DNA from: Streptomyces sp. STR69
GTDB taxonomy: Bacteria; Actinomycetota; Actinomycetes; Streptomycetales; Streptomycetaceae
Assembly: GCF_024519455.1 (NCBI RefSeq)
Contig: NZ_JALJRY010000011.1
Coordinates: 186,001 to 250,000, forward strand
DNA: 64,000 bases
Direction of reading: 5' to 3'
Part shown: positions 16,222-24,384 of the stretch, piece by piece
Position numbering within the stretch: position 1 is the first letter of the stretch
How the letters are laid out: each line of letters begins with the position of its first letter
Notes under the pieces: generated by a model
Told to the model about the DNA's origin: nothing
What the model saw: only the letters and a program-made list of their open reading frames with translations
The model's database searches: none
Translations under genes and position numbers: made by a program

Positions 16222-16323
16222 GCTTTGACTTTCTCGTACCCGTGCTGGCCGGTTGTGAAGGTTGTGTGTGGAGCCCTAGTCGACGCCCCGTGACGGTTCG
16301 ATACAGTTCAAGAAAGTCAAAGC
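16222..16323. promoter_or_regulatory. Widely spaced inverted 13-mers in the divergent promoter
   Basis: GCTTTGACTTTCT (16222-16234) recurs as its exact complement at 16311-16323, 15 bases before the plus-strand regulator start. Two matching sites facing each other across a divergent promoter suggest paired operators, possibly looped. Confidence 0.5.
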
Positions 16324-16338
16324 CCTGAAGGGACGGTC

Positions 16339-16875
16339 ATGAGCTCACCGGCCTCGGCGCAACCCTCACCGCCGGCGGAAGCGGCTCTCATCCGGCTCGC
16401 ACGCGAAGCCGCCGGACTCAGCCCCGAGTCAGCCGCCGCCCGGATGGCGATGCGGTTCGGTGGATCACGCTGGCGACAGATCGAGCGGGGCTACAGAACC
16501 GACACCGGCAAAGGCGTCGAGGCGCCGGCACCCACCCTCGCCCAGATGGCCCGCGCCGTCGGCCTCACCGCTGCGCGACTCGAAGGCGTGCGCCCTGACG
16601 CGGCGAAGATCTTGCGCGAGATCGAGCTCCAGGAAGGGGGCGTTCCCGCAGAAGTCGCAGCGGAGAACCCGCCGGACCCCCTCGTCGCGAGCGCCTATTC
16701 GATGGAGCAGGCCGAGCGGATCATTGACGCCGCCCTGGCGCCGTACGCCTCCGACGAGGAAAAGCTCGAACTCCTGGAGCGGTACAGCAGGAATCTGCGA
16801 ATCCAAGTCGAGGAGCGGCAGCGCGGAAACCAGGAACCTCCGGCCAAAGGTCAACACCCCCGTCGCACAGGGTAG
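16339..16875 (+). CDS. Helix-turn-helix regulator, divergent from the repressor
   Basis: 178 aa. XRE-like N-terminal region: ALIRLAREAAGLSPESAAAR, GSRWRQIERGYRTDTGKGVE, TLAQMARAVGLTAARLEGVR. The C-terminal half is helical and charged (MEQAERIIDAALAPYASDEE). This type is common next to integrases of Streptomyces integrative elements. Probably part of the lysis/lysogeny or excision switch. Confidence 0.75.
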   Translation: MSSPASAQPSPPAEAALIRLAREAAGLSPESAAARMAMRFGGSRWRQIERGYRTDTGKGVEAPAPTLAQMARAVGLTAARLEGVRPDAAKILREIELQEGGVPAEVAAENPPDPLVASAYSMEQAERIIDAALAPYASDEEKLELLERYSRNLRIQVEERQRGNQEPPAKGQHPRRTG

Positions 16876-17012
16876 TTGAATGATTACGGTTCGGTCACGA
16901 GGTGCAAATATGCATGACCGGCGGTCACTTGAGGCGCAATGTGTGAAACCCCCCACGCTACGCGCAAAGACCGATAAGCGACCCGTGTGCAACCGCCCAA
17001 TAGGGGACGAGG

Positions 17013-17852
17013 ATGATCTTTTTCATTCTCGCGGCAGCACTCGGCGCAAATACCGTCATCGTGCTCCTGCTCTTCCGACGACTGAGGCAAGACCTGGCAC
17101 AGAGCCTCAGTCGGCAGGTCACTGCGATACGCGTCGAGATCACCCGCGACCGCGTGATCAGGCAACTGACCGACACTCAGGGAAGAGCAGGAGGTGAACA
17201 AGAACCGACTGAGGCGATAGCGCTGGCGATCGGCGCCGAAAGCGAACCGGAGGCGCCGCCGCCCCAGCTTCAACCGATCCGCCGCAAGGGCCACTTGGGC
17301 CTCTACATCGGCGGGGCCATGGCCATGGTGGTGACAGCGCTCGCCAGAGCCGCACGAGAGGCGTTACGGATCCACCGCCGCCAGAGCGCTCTCGGCATTC
17401 TGGCAGCAGCGGCAGCCACCACGACGACCGTTACCGTCCTCACGCTCACGCCCTGGGTGGACGGCTCGGACATCGATCCGCCGCCCGCGGTGCCGTCGGT
17501 CGCCCTGACAGCATTCCCGGACCCCGGCCATACGGCTCCCGGCAGCTCCACCACCAATCCGTCGTTGGCGAGCACTATCGGTCCGAGGCGGACAGGCGGC
17601 CCGTCGTCCGACCAATCGCTCCTCGCCGCAGTCGGCGGCCGGCTAACGCCCGTCGACGACAGCGCCGCGCCTTCGCCGACCCCGTCGGCAGGCACAACGC
17701 CAGTGGAGTCCCCGACGCAGGCCGTCACCGCGGCTCCCACGGAAAACCCGACCCAATCGTCGAGCTCCCCTACCTCCTCGACTGCGTGCACCGGCCTCAG
17801 CGTTGCGGTGCTCGACGTCCAGGCCTGTCTACTCGGGGGCGGCGACGGCTGA
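17013..17852 (+). CDS. Element-encoded membrane protein with Ser/Thr/Pro-rich tail
   Basis: 279 aa. Membrane segments at the N-terminus (FFILAAALGANTVIVLLLFR) and at about 95-110 and 128-148 (LGILAAAAATTTTVTVLTL). The last 120 residues are low-complexity Pro/Ser/Thr with two Cys near the end (STACTGLS; VQACLLGG), probably an extracytoplasmic stalk. No family recognised. It lies directly ahead of the integrase with 20 bases between them. Confidence 0.6.
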   Translation: MIFFILAAALGANTVIVLLLFRRLRQDLAQSLSRQVTAIRVEITRDRVIRQLTDTQGRAGGEQEPTEAIALAIGAESEPEAPPPQLQPIRRKGHLGLYIGGAMAMVVTALARAAREALRIHRRQSALGILAAAAATTTTVTVLTLTPWVDGSDIDPPPAVPSVALTAFPDPGHTAPGSSTTNPSLASTIGPRRTGGPSSDQSLLAAVGGRLTPVDDSAAPSPTPSAGTTPVESPTQAVTAAPTENPTQSSSSPTSSTACTGLSVAVLDVQACLLGGGDG

Positions 17853-17872
17853 CCTCGCGAGAGAAGGAGATC

Positions 17873-19111
17873 GTGCCCGAGATCAAGAAGATCGTCCTGC
17901 AAGGCGGTGCCGTGAGGTACCGCTTTGTGGTCGACGTCGGCTATGAGCCCAAGAAGGACAAAGCCTCCGGCGACGCCATCATCAACGAGGCGACCGGCGA
18001 ACCGGTGATGAAGCGAAAGCAGCTGACCGTCACCAGGAATACCCTGCCCGAGGCCAAACGCGAGCTGGCCAGAATCATCAACGAGCAGGCCAGCGGCACC
18101 TTCGTTCCCCCCAACGAGATGACCGTCACGCACCTGCTCGACGCCTGGCTGGAGAGGAAGGCGGGCGACCTGGAGGAAAGCACCATCCAGGGCTACCGCA
18201 ACGCCTTGTGCCACGTGTACGAGTACCTCGGGCATCTGAGGGTGCAGAAACTGACCGAGGACCATGTGCTGTCCATGGCCGCATGGTTAGTCGTCGCGGC
18301 CCGCCGACGCGGCGGAAAGCCCGGAACCGGCCTCCGGCCGAGCACAGCCCAGGGCGTGCTCTCCCGGCTCAAGGAGGCCCTCAACTGGGCCGTGATCCGC
18401 AAGTACGTGTACGCCAACGTCGCGTTGTACGTGCACGTACCGAAGCGGGCATGGAAGGAGGACCGCCGGAACAACAAGCGAGTGGCGCCCTGGAACGTGC
18501 TGGAGGTCAAAGACTTCCTCCTCGGCATCCGCAACGACCGGATGTTCGGCCCACTCATGCTCAGCCTCATGGGTCTGCGGCCGGCCGAGGTCGCCGGCCT
18601 GCGATGGACGGACATCGACCTGGACGGCGGAACGCTCGCCATCGACATCACGCGCACGATGATCGGGAACGCGACAGTGCTGGAGAAGGACACCAAGACG
18701 GAGGCAGGCGAGCGCGCCCTCCCCCTGCCGGAACCCGTACGTCAGGCGTTGCTCGCCTTCAAGGCCCTGCAAGAAATCGAGCAGATGTCGATGGGCACGT
18801 ACTACCAGCCGTCGGGTTACATGTTCGTCGACCACCTCGGCGAACCCCTGACGACCCGGCACTTGCGGGAGCACTCCTACTCGGTCATGAAGCGGCTGGA
18901 GCTGCGCAAGGTGCGCCTGTACGACGCGCGCCACTCCTGCCTGACCTACCTCGCCGTCAACGGCGTTCCGGACACCGTTCTGGCGGCATGGGCCGGTCAC
19001 GTCAGCGCGAGCTTCACTAAGCGTGTGTACGTCCACCCGAGCCCCGAGGACCTCAGGTCCGCCTCCGACCATCTGACGGTCCTGCTCGGATTCGAGAAAG
19101 ACGCCGCCTGA
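17873..19111 (+). CDS. int: Tyrosine-type site-specific integrase
   Basis: 412 aa from GTG 17873 (GAAGGAGA ribosome site). Arm/core-binding domain at about 90-180 (TVTHLLDAWLERKAGDLEES; TAQGVLSRLKEALNWAVIRK). Catalytic domain: Arg I in LMGLRPAEVAGLRWTDID, the Lys-containing KDTKTEAGERALPLP, box II YDARHSCLTYLAVNG, WAGH and the nucleophile Tyr in KRVYVHPSP. It inserts and excises the element; the gene lies at the right end. The last residues are at 19111, with the attachment site expected just downstream. Confidence 0.93.
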   Translation: MPEIKKIVLQGGAVRYRFVVDVGYEPKKDKASGDAIINEATGEPVMKRKQLTVTRNTLPEAKRELARIINEQASGTFVPPNEMTVTHLLDAWLERKAGDLEESTIQGYRNALCHVYEYLGHLRVQKLTEDHVLSMAAWLVVAARRRGGKPGTGLRPSTAQGVLSRLKEALNWAVIRKYVYANVALYVHVPKRAWKEDRRNNKRVAPWNVLEVKDFLLGIRNDRMFGPLMLSLMGLRPAEVAGLRWTDIDLDGGTLAIDITRTMIGNATVLEKDTKTEAGERALPLPEPVRQALLAFKALQEIEQMSMGTYYQPSGYMFVDHLGEPLTTRHLREHSYSVMKRLELRKVRLYDARHSCLTYLAVNGVPDTVLAAWAGHVSASFTKRVYVHPSPEDLRSASDHLTVLLGFEKDAA

Positions 19112-19264
19112 TTCCGTGCGGTGAGATTTTGTGAGATATCAGCTCTCAGAGAACGGGCAATAGCGGCTCTGACCTGGCGCTTCCTGGTGATCACTAGAAC
19201 ATACCCCCATCATAACGTCATGTACGTCCTGTACATTTCTTACAGATACCGAAGGAGGGGCACC
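19112..19264. other. Element/host boundary and clpP promoter region
   Basis: 153 bases without a gene between the integrase and the clpP-like gene. The right attachment site is expected here, but no tRNA 3' end and no repeat of it inside the window can be seen. ATGTAC-gtcct-GTACAT at 19220-19236 is a candidate operator for the downstream gene, whose ribosome site is GAAGGAGGGG. Confidence 0.5.
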
Positions 19265-19900
19265 ATGACCCGACCGTTCGCCCGCCACGTCCTGCCCGAA
19301 TTCACCGAGCGCACCAGCTCCGGGTACCGGACCCTCGATCCGTACTCGAAGCTGCTGGAGGAGCGGATCGTCTTCCTCGGGACGCCGATCGACGACATCT
19401 CGGCGAACGATGTGATGGCCCAGTTCATGCACCTGGAGTACCTGGCGCCGGACCGGGACATCTCGCTGTACATCAACTCGCCCGGCGGCTCGTTCACCGC
19501 GATGTCGGCGATCTACGACACGCTGCGGTTCGTCACCTGTGACGTGGAGACGATCTGCCTCGGCCAGGCCGGCACCAGCGCGGCGGTGCTGCTGGCGGCG
19601 GGCACGCCGGGCAAGCGGTCGGCGCTGCCGGGCGCGCGGGTGGTGCTCCGCCAGCCCTCGCTGCCCGAGCCGGTCCAGGGTCAGGCGAGTGATCTCGCCA
19701 TCCAGGCCGAGGAGTTGGCGCGCACCCGGTCCCAACTGGAGGCCGTGCTAGCCCTGCACACGGGCCGGACGGTAGAAGAGGTGAGCCAGGACATCGAGCG
19801 GGACCGGATCATGGACGCCGAACAGGCCCTGGAATACGGCCTGGTGGACCGGATCGTGTCGACCCGCAAGACCTCGCTCACCGAGCACGGCGGGGAGTGA
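19265..19900 (+). CDS. ClpP-family protein with altered catalytic triad
   Basis: 211 aa. Clearly ClpP: LDPYSKLLEERIVFLG, INSPGGSFTAMSAIYD, GQASDLAIQAEEL, ERDRIMDAEQALEYGLVD. The triad is not standard. Where E. coli ClpP has GQAAS-M with the nucleophile, this has GQAGT-S, so Thr replaces Ser with a Ser one residue later. The His of MIHQP is Arg here (VVLRQP). The Asp region is kept. Streptomycetes have several ClpP paralogues that form mixed rings; this may be a regulatory or inactive subunit, or use a shifted nucleophile. Starts at ATG 19265. Confidence 0.85.
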   Translation: MTRPFARHVLPEFTERTSSGYRTLDPYSKLLEERIVFLGTPIDDISANDVMAQFMHLEYLAPDRDISLYINSPGGSFTAMSAIYDTLRFVTCDVETICLGQAGTSAAVLLAAGTPGKRSALPGARVVLRQPSLPEPVQGQASDLAIQAEELARTRSQLEAVLALHTGRTVEEVSQDIERDRIMDAEQALEYGLVDRIVSTRKTSLTEHGGE

Positions 19901-19907
19901 GCCCACC

Positions 19908-20216
19908 ATGCTGCCGCCGGAGCTGCCGCCGCTGCCCGCACTGACGCGTGCCGAGGGCGAGTTGATCGACCGTTATCTGGATGTGGCCGACCTGCTGGGC
20001 CGTATCAACCCGGCGCACCACGGGGACACGTACCGTGGGCTGAGGGCCGCGCAGGCACTGGTGGCCAAGGCCACCGAACTGCGGGACGCGCTGGCCCTGA
20101 TGCACCAACGGGGCGAGACCGAACTGCACGCCCCCACGCTCGCGCGGGCGCTGCGCGTGCTGGACGGGGAGCGCCGCACGTCTCGCGTCACCATCCCCGC
20201 GCCCTCCGACAGTTGA
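19908..20216 (+). CDS. Hypothetical protein following clpP
   Basis: 102 aa, seven bases after the ClpP stop, so probably one operon. Helical (LTRAEGELIDRYLDVADLLG; GLRAAQALVAKATELRDALA). It could be a ClpP partner, but no motif shows that. Confidence 0.65.
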   Translation: MLPPELPPLPALTRAEGELIDRYLDVADLLGRINPAHHGDTYRGLRAAQALVAKATELRDALALMHQRGETELHAPTLARALRVLDGERRTSRVTIPAPSDS

Positions 20217-20550
20217 GGGGCGCGCGGCCGTCCGGACCGGGGGTGAAACGGGCCGAACGACGTACCCCCGATCGACGTAGTCGCCGCTCCGTCGGTACGG
20301 CCGTCCGGGGCACGCAACACGCGTGGTTCGAGGGCCGGGAGAGGTGTTCCGGTGCTGGTCCGAGCGTCACACCCTCTCGGCACGCCTTCGAACACCGATG
20401 CGTTCAGCCGAACGGGTGAGTGGTGAGTAACCCCACAAATCCCCGATTCCGTTGGGCTTTTCGGACATTCATAGGTGAAGATCCCTGTCTGACGACAAGA
20501 CCCCGCCGCAGCGGCGGGGCGATCCGGGCGGACGCCGAGTCCTGCCGCCA
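20217..20550. other. Gene-free stretch before the riboswitch
   Basis: No convincing coding frame. A compact GC hairpin at 20501-20519 (7-bp stem, 5-base loop, no U-run) may end the clpP transcript. The promoter for the riboswitch RNA is presumably also here. Confidence 0.5.
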
Positions 20551-20728
20551 CCCGGATGACAGGTCGACAGGATTGCATCGGCAGGAGTGGAGGACCCAGG
20601 CACGACGGGTCGCCGGGACGGTCACGCCATGACCGGGTCGAGCAGCCCTTGGGGTGAAGCCGCGTCAGCGGCCGGGCAACTTTGTCAGCCCGAATCCGAC
20701 AGGTCATCCTTCACAGGCGGCTGACGAA
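20551..20728 (+). promoter_or_regulatory. c-di-AMP riboswitch (ydaO-yuaA type)
   Basis: The leader directly ahead of the NlpC/P60 gene has the conserved blocks of the ydaO-yuaA aptamer: GATGACAGGTCGACAGG near 20554, GGGGTGAAGCCGC near 20652, GGCCGGGCAACTT, then CAGCCCGAATCCGACAGG and the closing CACAGGCGG near 20712. Known members of this class sit ahead of cell-wall hydrolase genes in actinobacteria and turn expression off when c-di-AMP is bound. The match is by eye. Confidence 0.8.
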
Positions 20729-20737
20729 GGGTTGCGC

Positions 20738-21211
20738 ATGACTGCGCTCAATCGTGTCCCGTCGCTGATGGTCCGGGCCGGTACGGCCTCGGCCTTCGCC
20801 ATCGCCGCCGTAGGCGGTTCCGTCGTGATACCGGGCGTCGCATCCGACGCCGCGGCCGCGACACCCGCGACGAAGGCGCTCCAGGTCGCGGCGTCCAAGA
20901 AGGGTGCCCCGTACAGGTACGGGGCCACCGGACCGGGCCGCTTCGACTGCTCCGGGCTCACGCTGTACTCGTACAAGAAGGCAGGCAAGAAGCTGCCCCG
21001 TACGGCGGCCCAGCAGTACAACAAGACCCACCACATCTCGGCCGGTAGCCGCAAGGCCGGGGACCTCGTCTTCTTCCACTCGGGCTCCAGCGTCTACCAC
21101 GTCGGCATCTACGCCGGCGGGGGAAAGATCTGGCACGCCCCGAAGACCGGGGACGTGGTGCGGTTGCAGAAGATCTGGACCAAGAGCGTCTGGTACGGCC
21201 GGGTCAGTTGA
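20738..21211 (+). CDS. Secreted NlpC/P60 peptidoglycan endopeptidase
   Basis: 157 aa. A signal-peptide-like N-terminus (ALNRVPSLMVRAGTASAFAI ending near AAAAT) then one NlpC/P60 domain with catalytic Cys in GRFDCSGLTLYSYKKAG, His in SVYHVGIYAGGG and the third residue in IWHAPKTG. It cleaves peptide stems of peptidoglycan. No SH3 or coiled-coil targeting domain is present. ATG 20738 has GAAGG upstream. The riboswitch leader implies control by c-di-AMP, tying wall turnover to development or osmotic state. Confidence 0.9.
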   Translation: MTALNRVPSLMVRAGTASAFAIAAVGGSVVIPGVASDAAAATPATKALQVAASKKGAPYRYGATGPGRFDCSGLTLYSYKKAGKKLPRTAAQQYNKTHHISAGSRKAGDLVFFHSGSSVYHVGIYAGGGKIWHAPKTGDVVRLQKIWTKSVWYGRVS

Positions 21212-21225
21212 TCCGTGCTGAAACT

Positions 21226-21269
21226 CCCGAGGGGGTGGCGGTCTCCTGACGGACCGCCACCCCCTCGGG
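21226..21269 (+). terminator. Long hairpin terminator after NlpC/P60 gene
   Basis: CCCGAGGGGGTGGCGGTC pairs with GACCGCCACCCCCTCGGG around an 8-base loop, 15 bases after the stop. No U-tract, as usual in Streptomyces. It may serve both converging genes. Confidence 0.85.
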
Positions 21270-21293
21270 TGTCCAGAGGCGTTCGACATGTCT

Positions 21294-21752
21294 CTACGGC
21301 TCCTGCTGGCCCCCCGCGGTCACCGGGCGGGCCGGTACCGTCCACGGCACCTCGATGGAGACCGTCTTGCCGCCCTCCAGGGTCGGCCGGACCCTGAGTT
21401 TGCCGCCGCACTCCGCGGTCAGCCAGCGGATGATCACCATGCCACGGCCGTTGTCCTGCTGGACGGCGGCCGGCAGTCGTTTCGGGAAGCGGGGATGGCT
21501 GTCGGTGACTCCGATGCGCAGCTGTTCGTCACGCTCCAGCTCGATGTCCACCGTGAAGGTGGGTGACTGTCCGAAGGTGTGCTGTACGGCGTTGGTGGCG
21601 AGTTCGGAGACGATGAGGCGGATGGTGTCGGCGACCTCCGTGTCCGCCGGCAGTCCCCATTCCACGAGGGTCCCGACCACGTAGGAGCGGGCGGTGGAGA
21701 CCGAGGCGGGATCGCTCGGCAGAGTGACGGATGCTTCCAGATGGTCTGCCAT
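21294..21752 (-). CDS. Anti-sigma-factor-like ATP-binding protein (HATPase_c)
   Basis: 152 aa. A GHKL/HATPase domain of the RsbW/SpoIIAB kind: LIVSELATNAVQHTFGQ (N-box), LRIGVTDSHPRFPK (D box) and QQDNGRGMVIIRWLTAECGG (G box). It is divergent from an XRE/DUF397 pair, a constellation found many times in each Streptomyces genome. Such proteins bind anti-anti-sigma or sigma partners. ATG 21752 chosen; the conserved part begins soon after. Confidence 0.85.
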   Translation of the reverse strand: MADHLEASVTLPSDPASVSTARSYVVGTLVEWGLPADTEVADTIRLIVSELATNAVQHTFGQSPTFTVDIELERDEQLRIGVTDSHPRFPKRLPAAVQQDNGRGMVIIRWLTAECGGKLRVRPTLEGGKTVSIEVPWTVPARPVTAGGQQEP

Positions 21753-21964
21753 GGCGCGGTCGTCCCTTTCCCGCGGGACCGGTGTCCGACACGGAGCGGA
21801 TGGTTCGAGTACGGTCCCGGACTGGTGCTTCTTCGCCAGACTGCCATTACCGCGTCGCCAAAGGTGCCGATCCACCAAGATATGCATATATCTGTCGCTC
21901 AAAGCGGTGAACTCTGCGACCCCAGACCGTATTTGGGCGGCCCGAAAGGAGTAAGGAGAAACCC

Positions 21965-22834
21965 ATGCAGTACGGTCCCGCGGTGCGCCGCCGGAAACTG
22001 GGCGCCGAACTCCGCGCGTTGCGTGCGGATGCGGGGCTCACCAGCGGTGAGGCGGCCCGGCTGGTCGGCTGGCACCAGTCGAAGGTGAGCCGCATCGAGA
22101 CCGGCGCGAGTGGCGTGAAACCGCCCGACGTCCGGTTACTTCTGGACGCCTACGAGGTCGGCGACGCACAACTCCGGGACATGCTGCTCGTGTTGGCGGG
22201 CTCCGACGACAGGGGCGGCCGGCACCACTGGTGGCACGCCTACCGTGGTGTACTGCCGCCCGCCTACCGGGACTTCATCAGCCTGGAGTCACAGGCGAGC
22301 ACGATCCGCACCCTGGAGACCTCGGTGGTCCCCGGGCTGCTGCAGACACCCGAGTACGCCCGGGCAGTGACCCGGGCCGCCGTGGGAGGCCTCGACAACG
22401 ACGGCCCCGAGCGGCTCGACGCGCTGGTGCAGGTGCGGCTGGCCCGGCAGGACATCCTGCGGGCGGATCCCCCACTCGAACTGAGCGCGGTCCTCGACGA
22501 GGCGGTGGTACGCCGGGAGGTCGGCGGGCCGGGTGTGATGGCACGGCAGCTGGAGCGGCTCATCGAAGCGGCCCAGTTGCCCCAAGTCCGGCTTCAGGTC
22601 TTGCCGTTCGCCGCAGGAGCGCACATCGGCATCACCGGCCCTTTCGTTATGTTCTCCTTTCCGAGCACTTCTGATCTGGATGTGGTTGTTCTAGACCACT
22701 TGACGAGTAGCCTCTACCTCGAACGGAAAGAAGACCTAGAGGCCTACAGCGAGGCCTTCAACACCCTTCAGTTCCACGCTCTTTCGCCCGAGGATTCGTT
22801 GGATTACATCGCCGGGATACGTGACGGCGTGTAA
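21965..22834 (+). CDS. XRE regulator with DUF5753 domain
   Basis: 289 aa. HTH at about 10-70 (LGAELRALRADAGLTSGEAA; WHQSKVSRIETGASGVKP). From about 95 on is the DUF5753 domain: SLESQASTIRTLETSVVPGL, LQTPEYARAV, VLDEAVVRREVGG, LPFAAGAHIGITGPFVM. These partner with small DUF397 proteins (BldB/WhiJ-type systems) that control development. The DUF397 gene follows after 9 bases. Confidence 0.92.
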   Translation: MQYGPAVRRRKLGAELRALRADAGLTSGEAARLVGWHQSKVSRIETGASGVKPPDVRLLLDAYEVGDAQLRDMLLVLAGSDDRGGRHHWWHAYRGVLPPAYRDFISLESQASTIRTLETSVVPGLLQTPEYARAVTRAAVGGLDNDGPERLDALVQVRLARQDILRADPPLELSAVLDEAVVRREVGGPGVMARQLERLIEAAQLPQVRLQVLPFAAGAHIGITGPFVMFSFPSTSDLDVVVLDHLTSSLYLERKEDLEAYSEAFNTLQFHALSPEDSLDYIAGIRDGV

Positions 22835-22843
22835 GGAGGCACC

Positions 22844-23068
22844 ATGTCTGCACTGCCTCGGAACGTACCTTCCAGTACCGATCTGTCCGGAGTGCGGTGG
22901 CTGCGCAGCAGCTACAGCACGGGAGCGAACAACTGCGTCGAGGCGGCCCGTCCGCACTCGGGCCCCCGCGCGGGCCTGCTCGCCGTACGCGACTCCAAGG
23001 ACCCGCAGGGACCCGCTCTGCTCTTCTCCCCCGAGAGCTGGACGGGATTCCTCGGCGCCTTCCACTGA
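22844..23068 (+). CDS. DUF397-domain protein
   Basis: 74 aa. Signature of DUF397: VRWLRSSYSTGANNCVEAA, LLAVRDSKDPQGPALLFSPESWTGFL. Probably the small partner of the preceding XRE protein; same operon. Confidence 0.92.
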   Translation: MSALPRNVPSSTDLSGVRWLRSSYSTGANNCVEAARPHSGPRAGLLAVRDSKDPQGPALLFSPESWTGFLGAFH

Positions 23069-23110
23069 TCGGTTCGCCCCGTCAGCGACGCACGACCGTG
23101 TCACGCCGAC

Positions 23111-24238
23111 TCATGGTCGCGTCTCGCCGATCACACGTACAGCGCGTTCCATCTCGGCCCCGGAGAGGTCCGCTCGGGCGGTCAGCCTGAGCCGTGAGAT
23201 GCCGTCGGGCACGGAAGGAGGACGGAAGCAGCCCACGGCCAGCCCTGCCGTACGGCAGTCGGCCGCCCATTGCACGGCCGCCTCCGGGGACGGTGCCCGC
23301 ACCGACACCACCGCGGCGTCCGGACGTACCGCTTCCAGACCCGCGGCGGTGAACCGTGCGTGCAGCTCGCCCGCCACAGCGCGCGCCCGGACGGCCCGCT
23401 CGGGCTCGCGCCGCAACAGGGTGAGCGCCGCCAGGGCCGCGCCCGCAGCCGCGGGCGCAAGCCCCGTGTCGAAGATGAACGTCCGTGCCGCGTTGACCAG
23501 GTGGTCGATCACCCGGGCCGGCCCGAGCACGGCACCGCCCTGACTCCCCAGCGACTTGGACAGAGTCACCGTCACGACCACGTCCTCGGCCCCCGCGAGC
23601 CCCGCCGCGTACGGCGCCCCGCGCCCTCCGTCGCCCAGCACCCCGAGCCCGTGCGCGTCGTCGAGCAGCAGCCCCGCCCCGACCTCCCGGCACACCTCGG
23701 CGAGCGCCCCCACCGGAGCCGCGTCCCCGTCCACGGAGAACACCGAGTCGGACACGACCACGGCCTGCCCGTCGTGCGTCCGCAGCGCCTTCCGCACCCC
23801 GTCCGGATCGGCGTGTCCTACGACCTGGGTGGCGCCCCGGGCCAGCCGGCAGCCGTCGATCAGCGAGGCGTGGTTGCCCGCGTCGGAGACGATCAGCGAG
23901 CCGTGCGGCGCGAGGGTGGTGACCGCGGCGAGGTTGGCCGCATAGCCCGAGGAGAAGACGAGGGCGGCCTCGAACCCGGTGAACTCGGCCAGCTCGCGCT
24001 CCAGTTGGGCGTGCAGCTCGGTCGTACCGGTGACGAGCCGCGACCCGGTGGCCCCGCCGCCCCAGGTCCGCGCGGCCGACGCGGCCCCCTCGACGACCTC
24101 GGGATGGTGGGCGAGCCCCAGGTAGTCGTTGCTCGCGAGATCGAGGAGCGGCGAGTCGGCGGGGCGCGGGCGCAGGGTCCGTACGAGCCCGGCGCGGCGG
24201 CGCAGCTCCGCCTGGTCGTCGATCCAGCCGAACGCCAT
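23111..24238 (-). CDS. bioF: 8-amino-7-oxononanoate synthase
   Basis: 375 aa. PLP alpha-oxoamine synthase: LLDLASNDYLGLAHHPEV, TGSRLVTGTTELHAQLE, SGYAANLAAVTTL, DDAHGLGVLGDGGRG and the PLP lysine in VTLSKSLGSQGGAVLG. It condenses pimeloyl-thioester with alanine, the first step of ring assembly in biotin synthesis. It is divergent from bioB across 146 bases that hold a palindrome. ATG 24238. Confidence 0.93.
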   Translation of the reverse strand: MAFGWIDDQAELRRRAGLVRTLRPRPADSPLLDLASNDYLGLAHHPEVVEGAASAARTWGGGATGSRLVTGTTELHAQLERELAEFTGFEAALVFSSGYAANLAAVTTLAPHGSLIVSDAGNHASLIDGCRLARGATQVVGHADPDGVRKALRTHDGQAVVVSDSVFSVDGDAAPVGALAEVCREVGAGLLLDDAHGLGVLGDGGRGAPYAAGLAGAEDVVVTVTLSKSLGSQGGAVLGPARVIDHLVNAARTFIFDTGLAPAAAGAALAALTLLRREPERAVRARAVAGELHARFTAAGLEAVRPDAAVVSVRAPSPEAAVQWAADCRTAGLAVGCFRPPSVPDGISRLRLTARADLSGAEMERAVRVIGETRP

Positions 24239-24297
24239 GGTTCCTCCGGGCTTTTGTAGGCAGTGCACAGACACTAATCGGACGGCCTGCCGCCCAT

Positions 24298-24317
24298 GGT
24301 GTGGTGATACCCACACC
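24298..24317. promoter_or_regulatory. Palindrome between bioF and bioB
   Basis: GGTGTGG-tgatac-CCACACC, a perfect 7-bp inverted repeat midway between the two divergent biotin genes. It does not match the BirA, BioR or BioQ boxes I know. Candidate operator for both transcripts. Confidence 0.55.
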
Positions 24318-24384
24318 GCCGGCCCCATGTCTTGTGCAATCTCTCCTTGGCCGCGGGCGGTCCCGTAGGACAGGATCGGGACTC

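Noticed and set aside
17303..18265. 320-codon minus-strand frame opposite the membrane protein and integrase
   Set aside because: Overlaps the start of a clear integrase and has no motif of its own.
19112..19264. tRNA-based attachment site next to the prophage integrase
   Set aside because: I looked for a tRNA 3' end (GGTTCGANTCC-like arm) and found none; the core site remains unknown.
20501..20519. GC hairpin as a proven terminator
   Set aside because: Very short loop and no U-tract; described only as a possibility.
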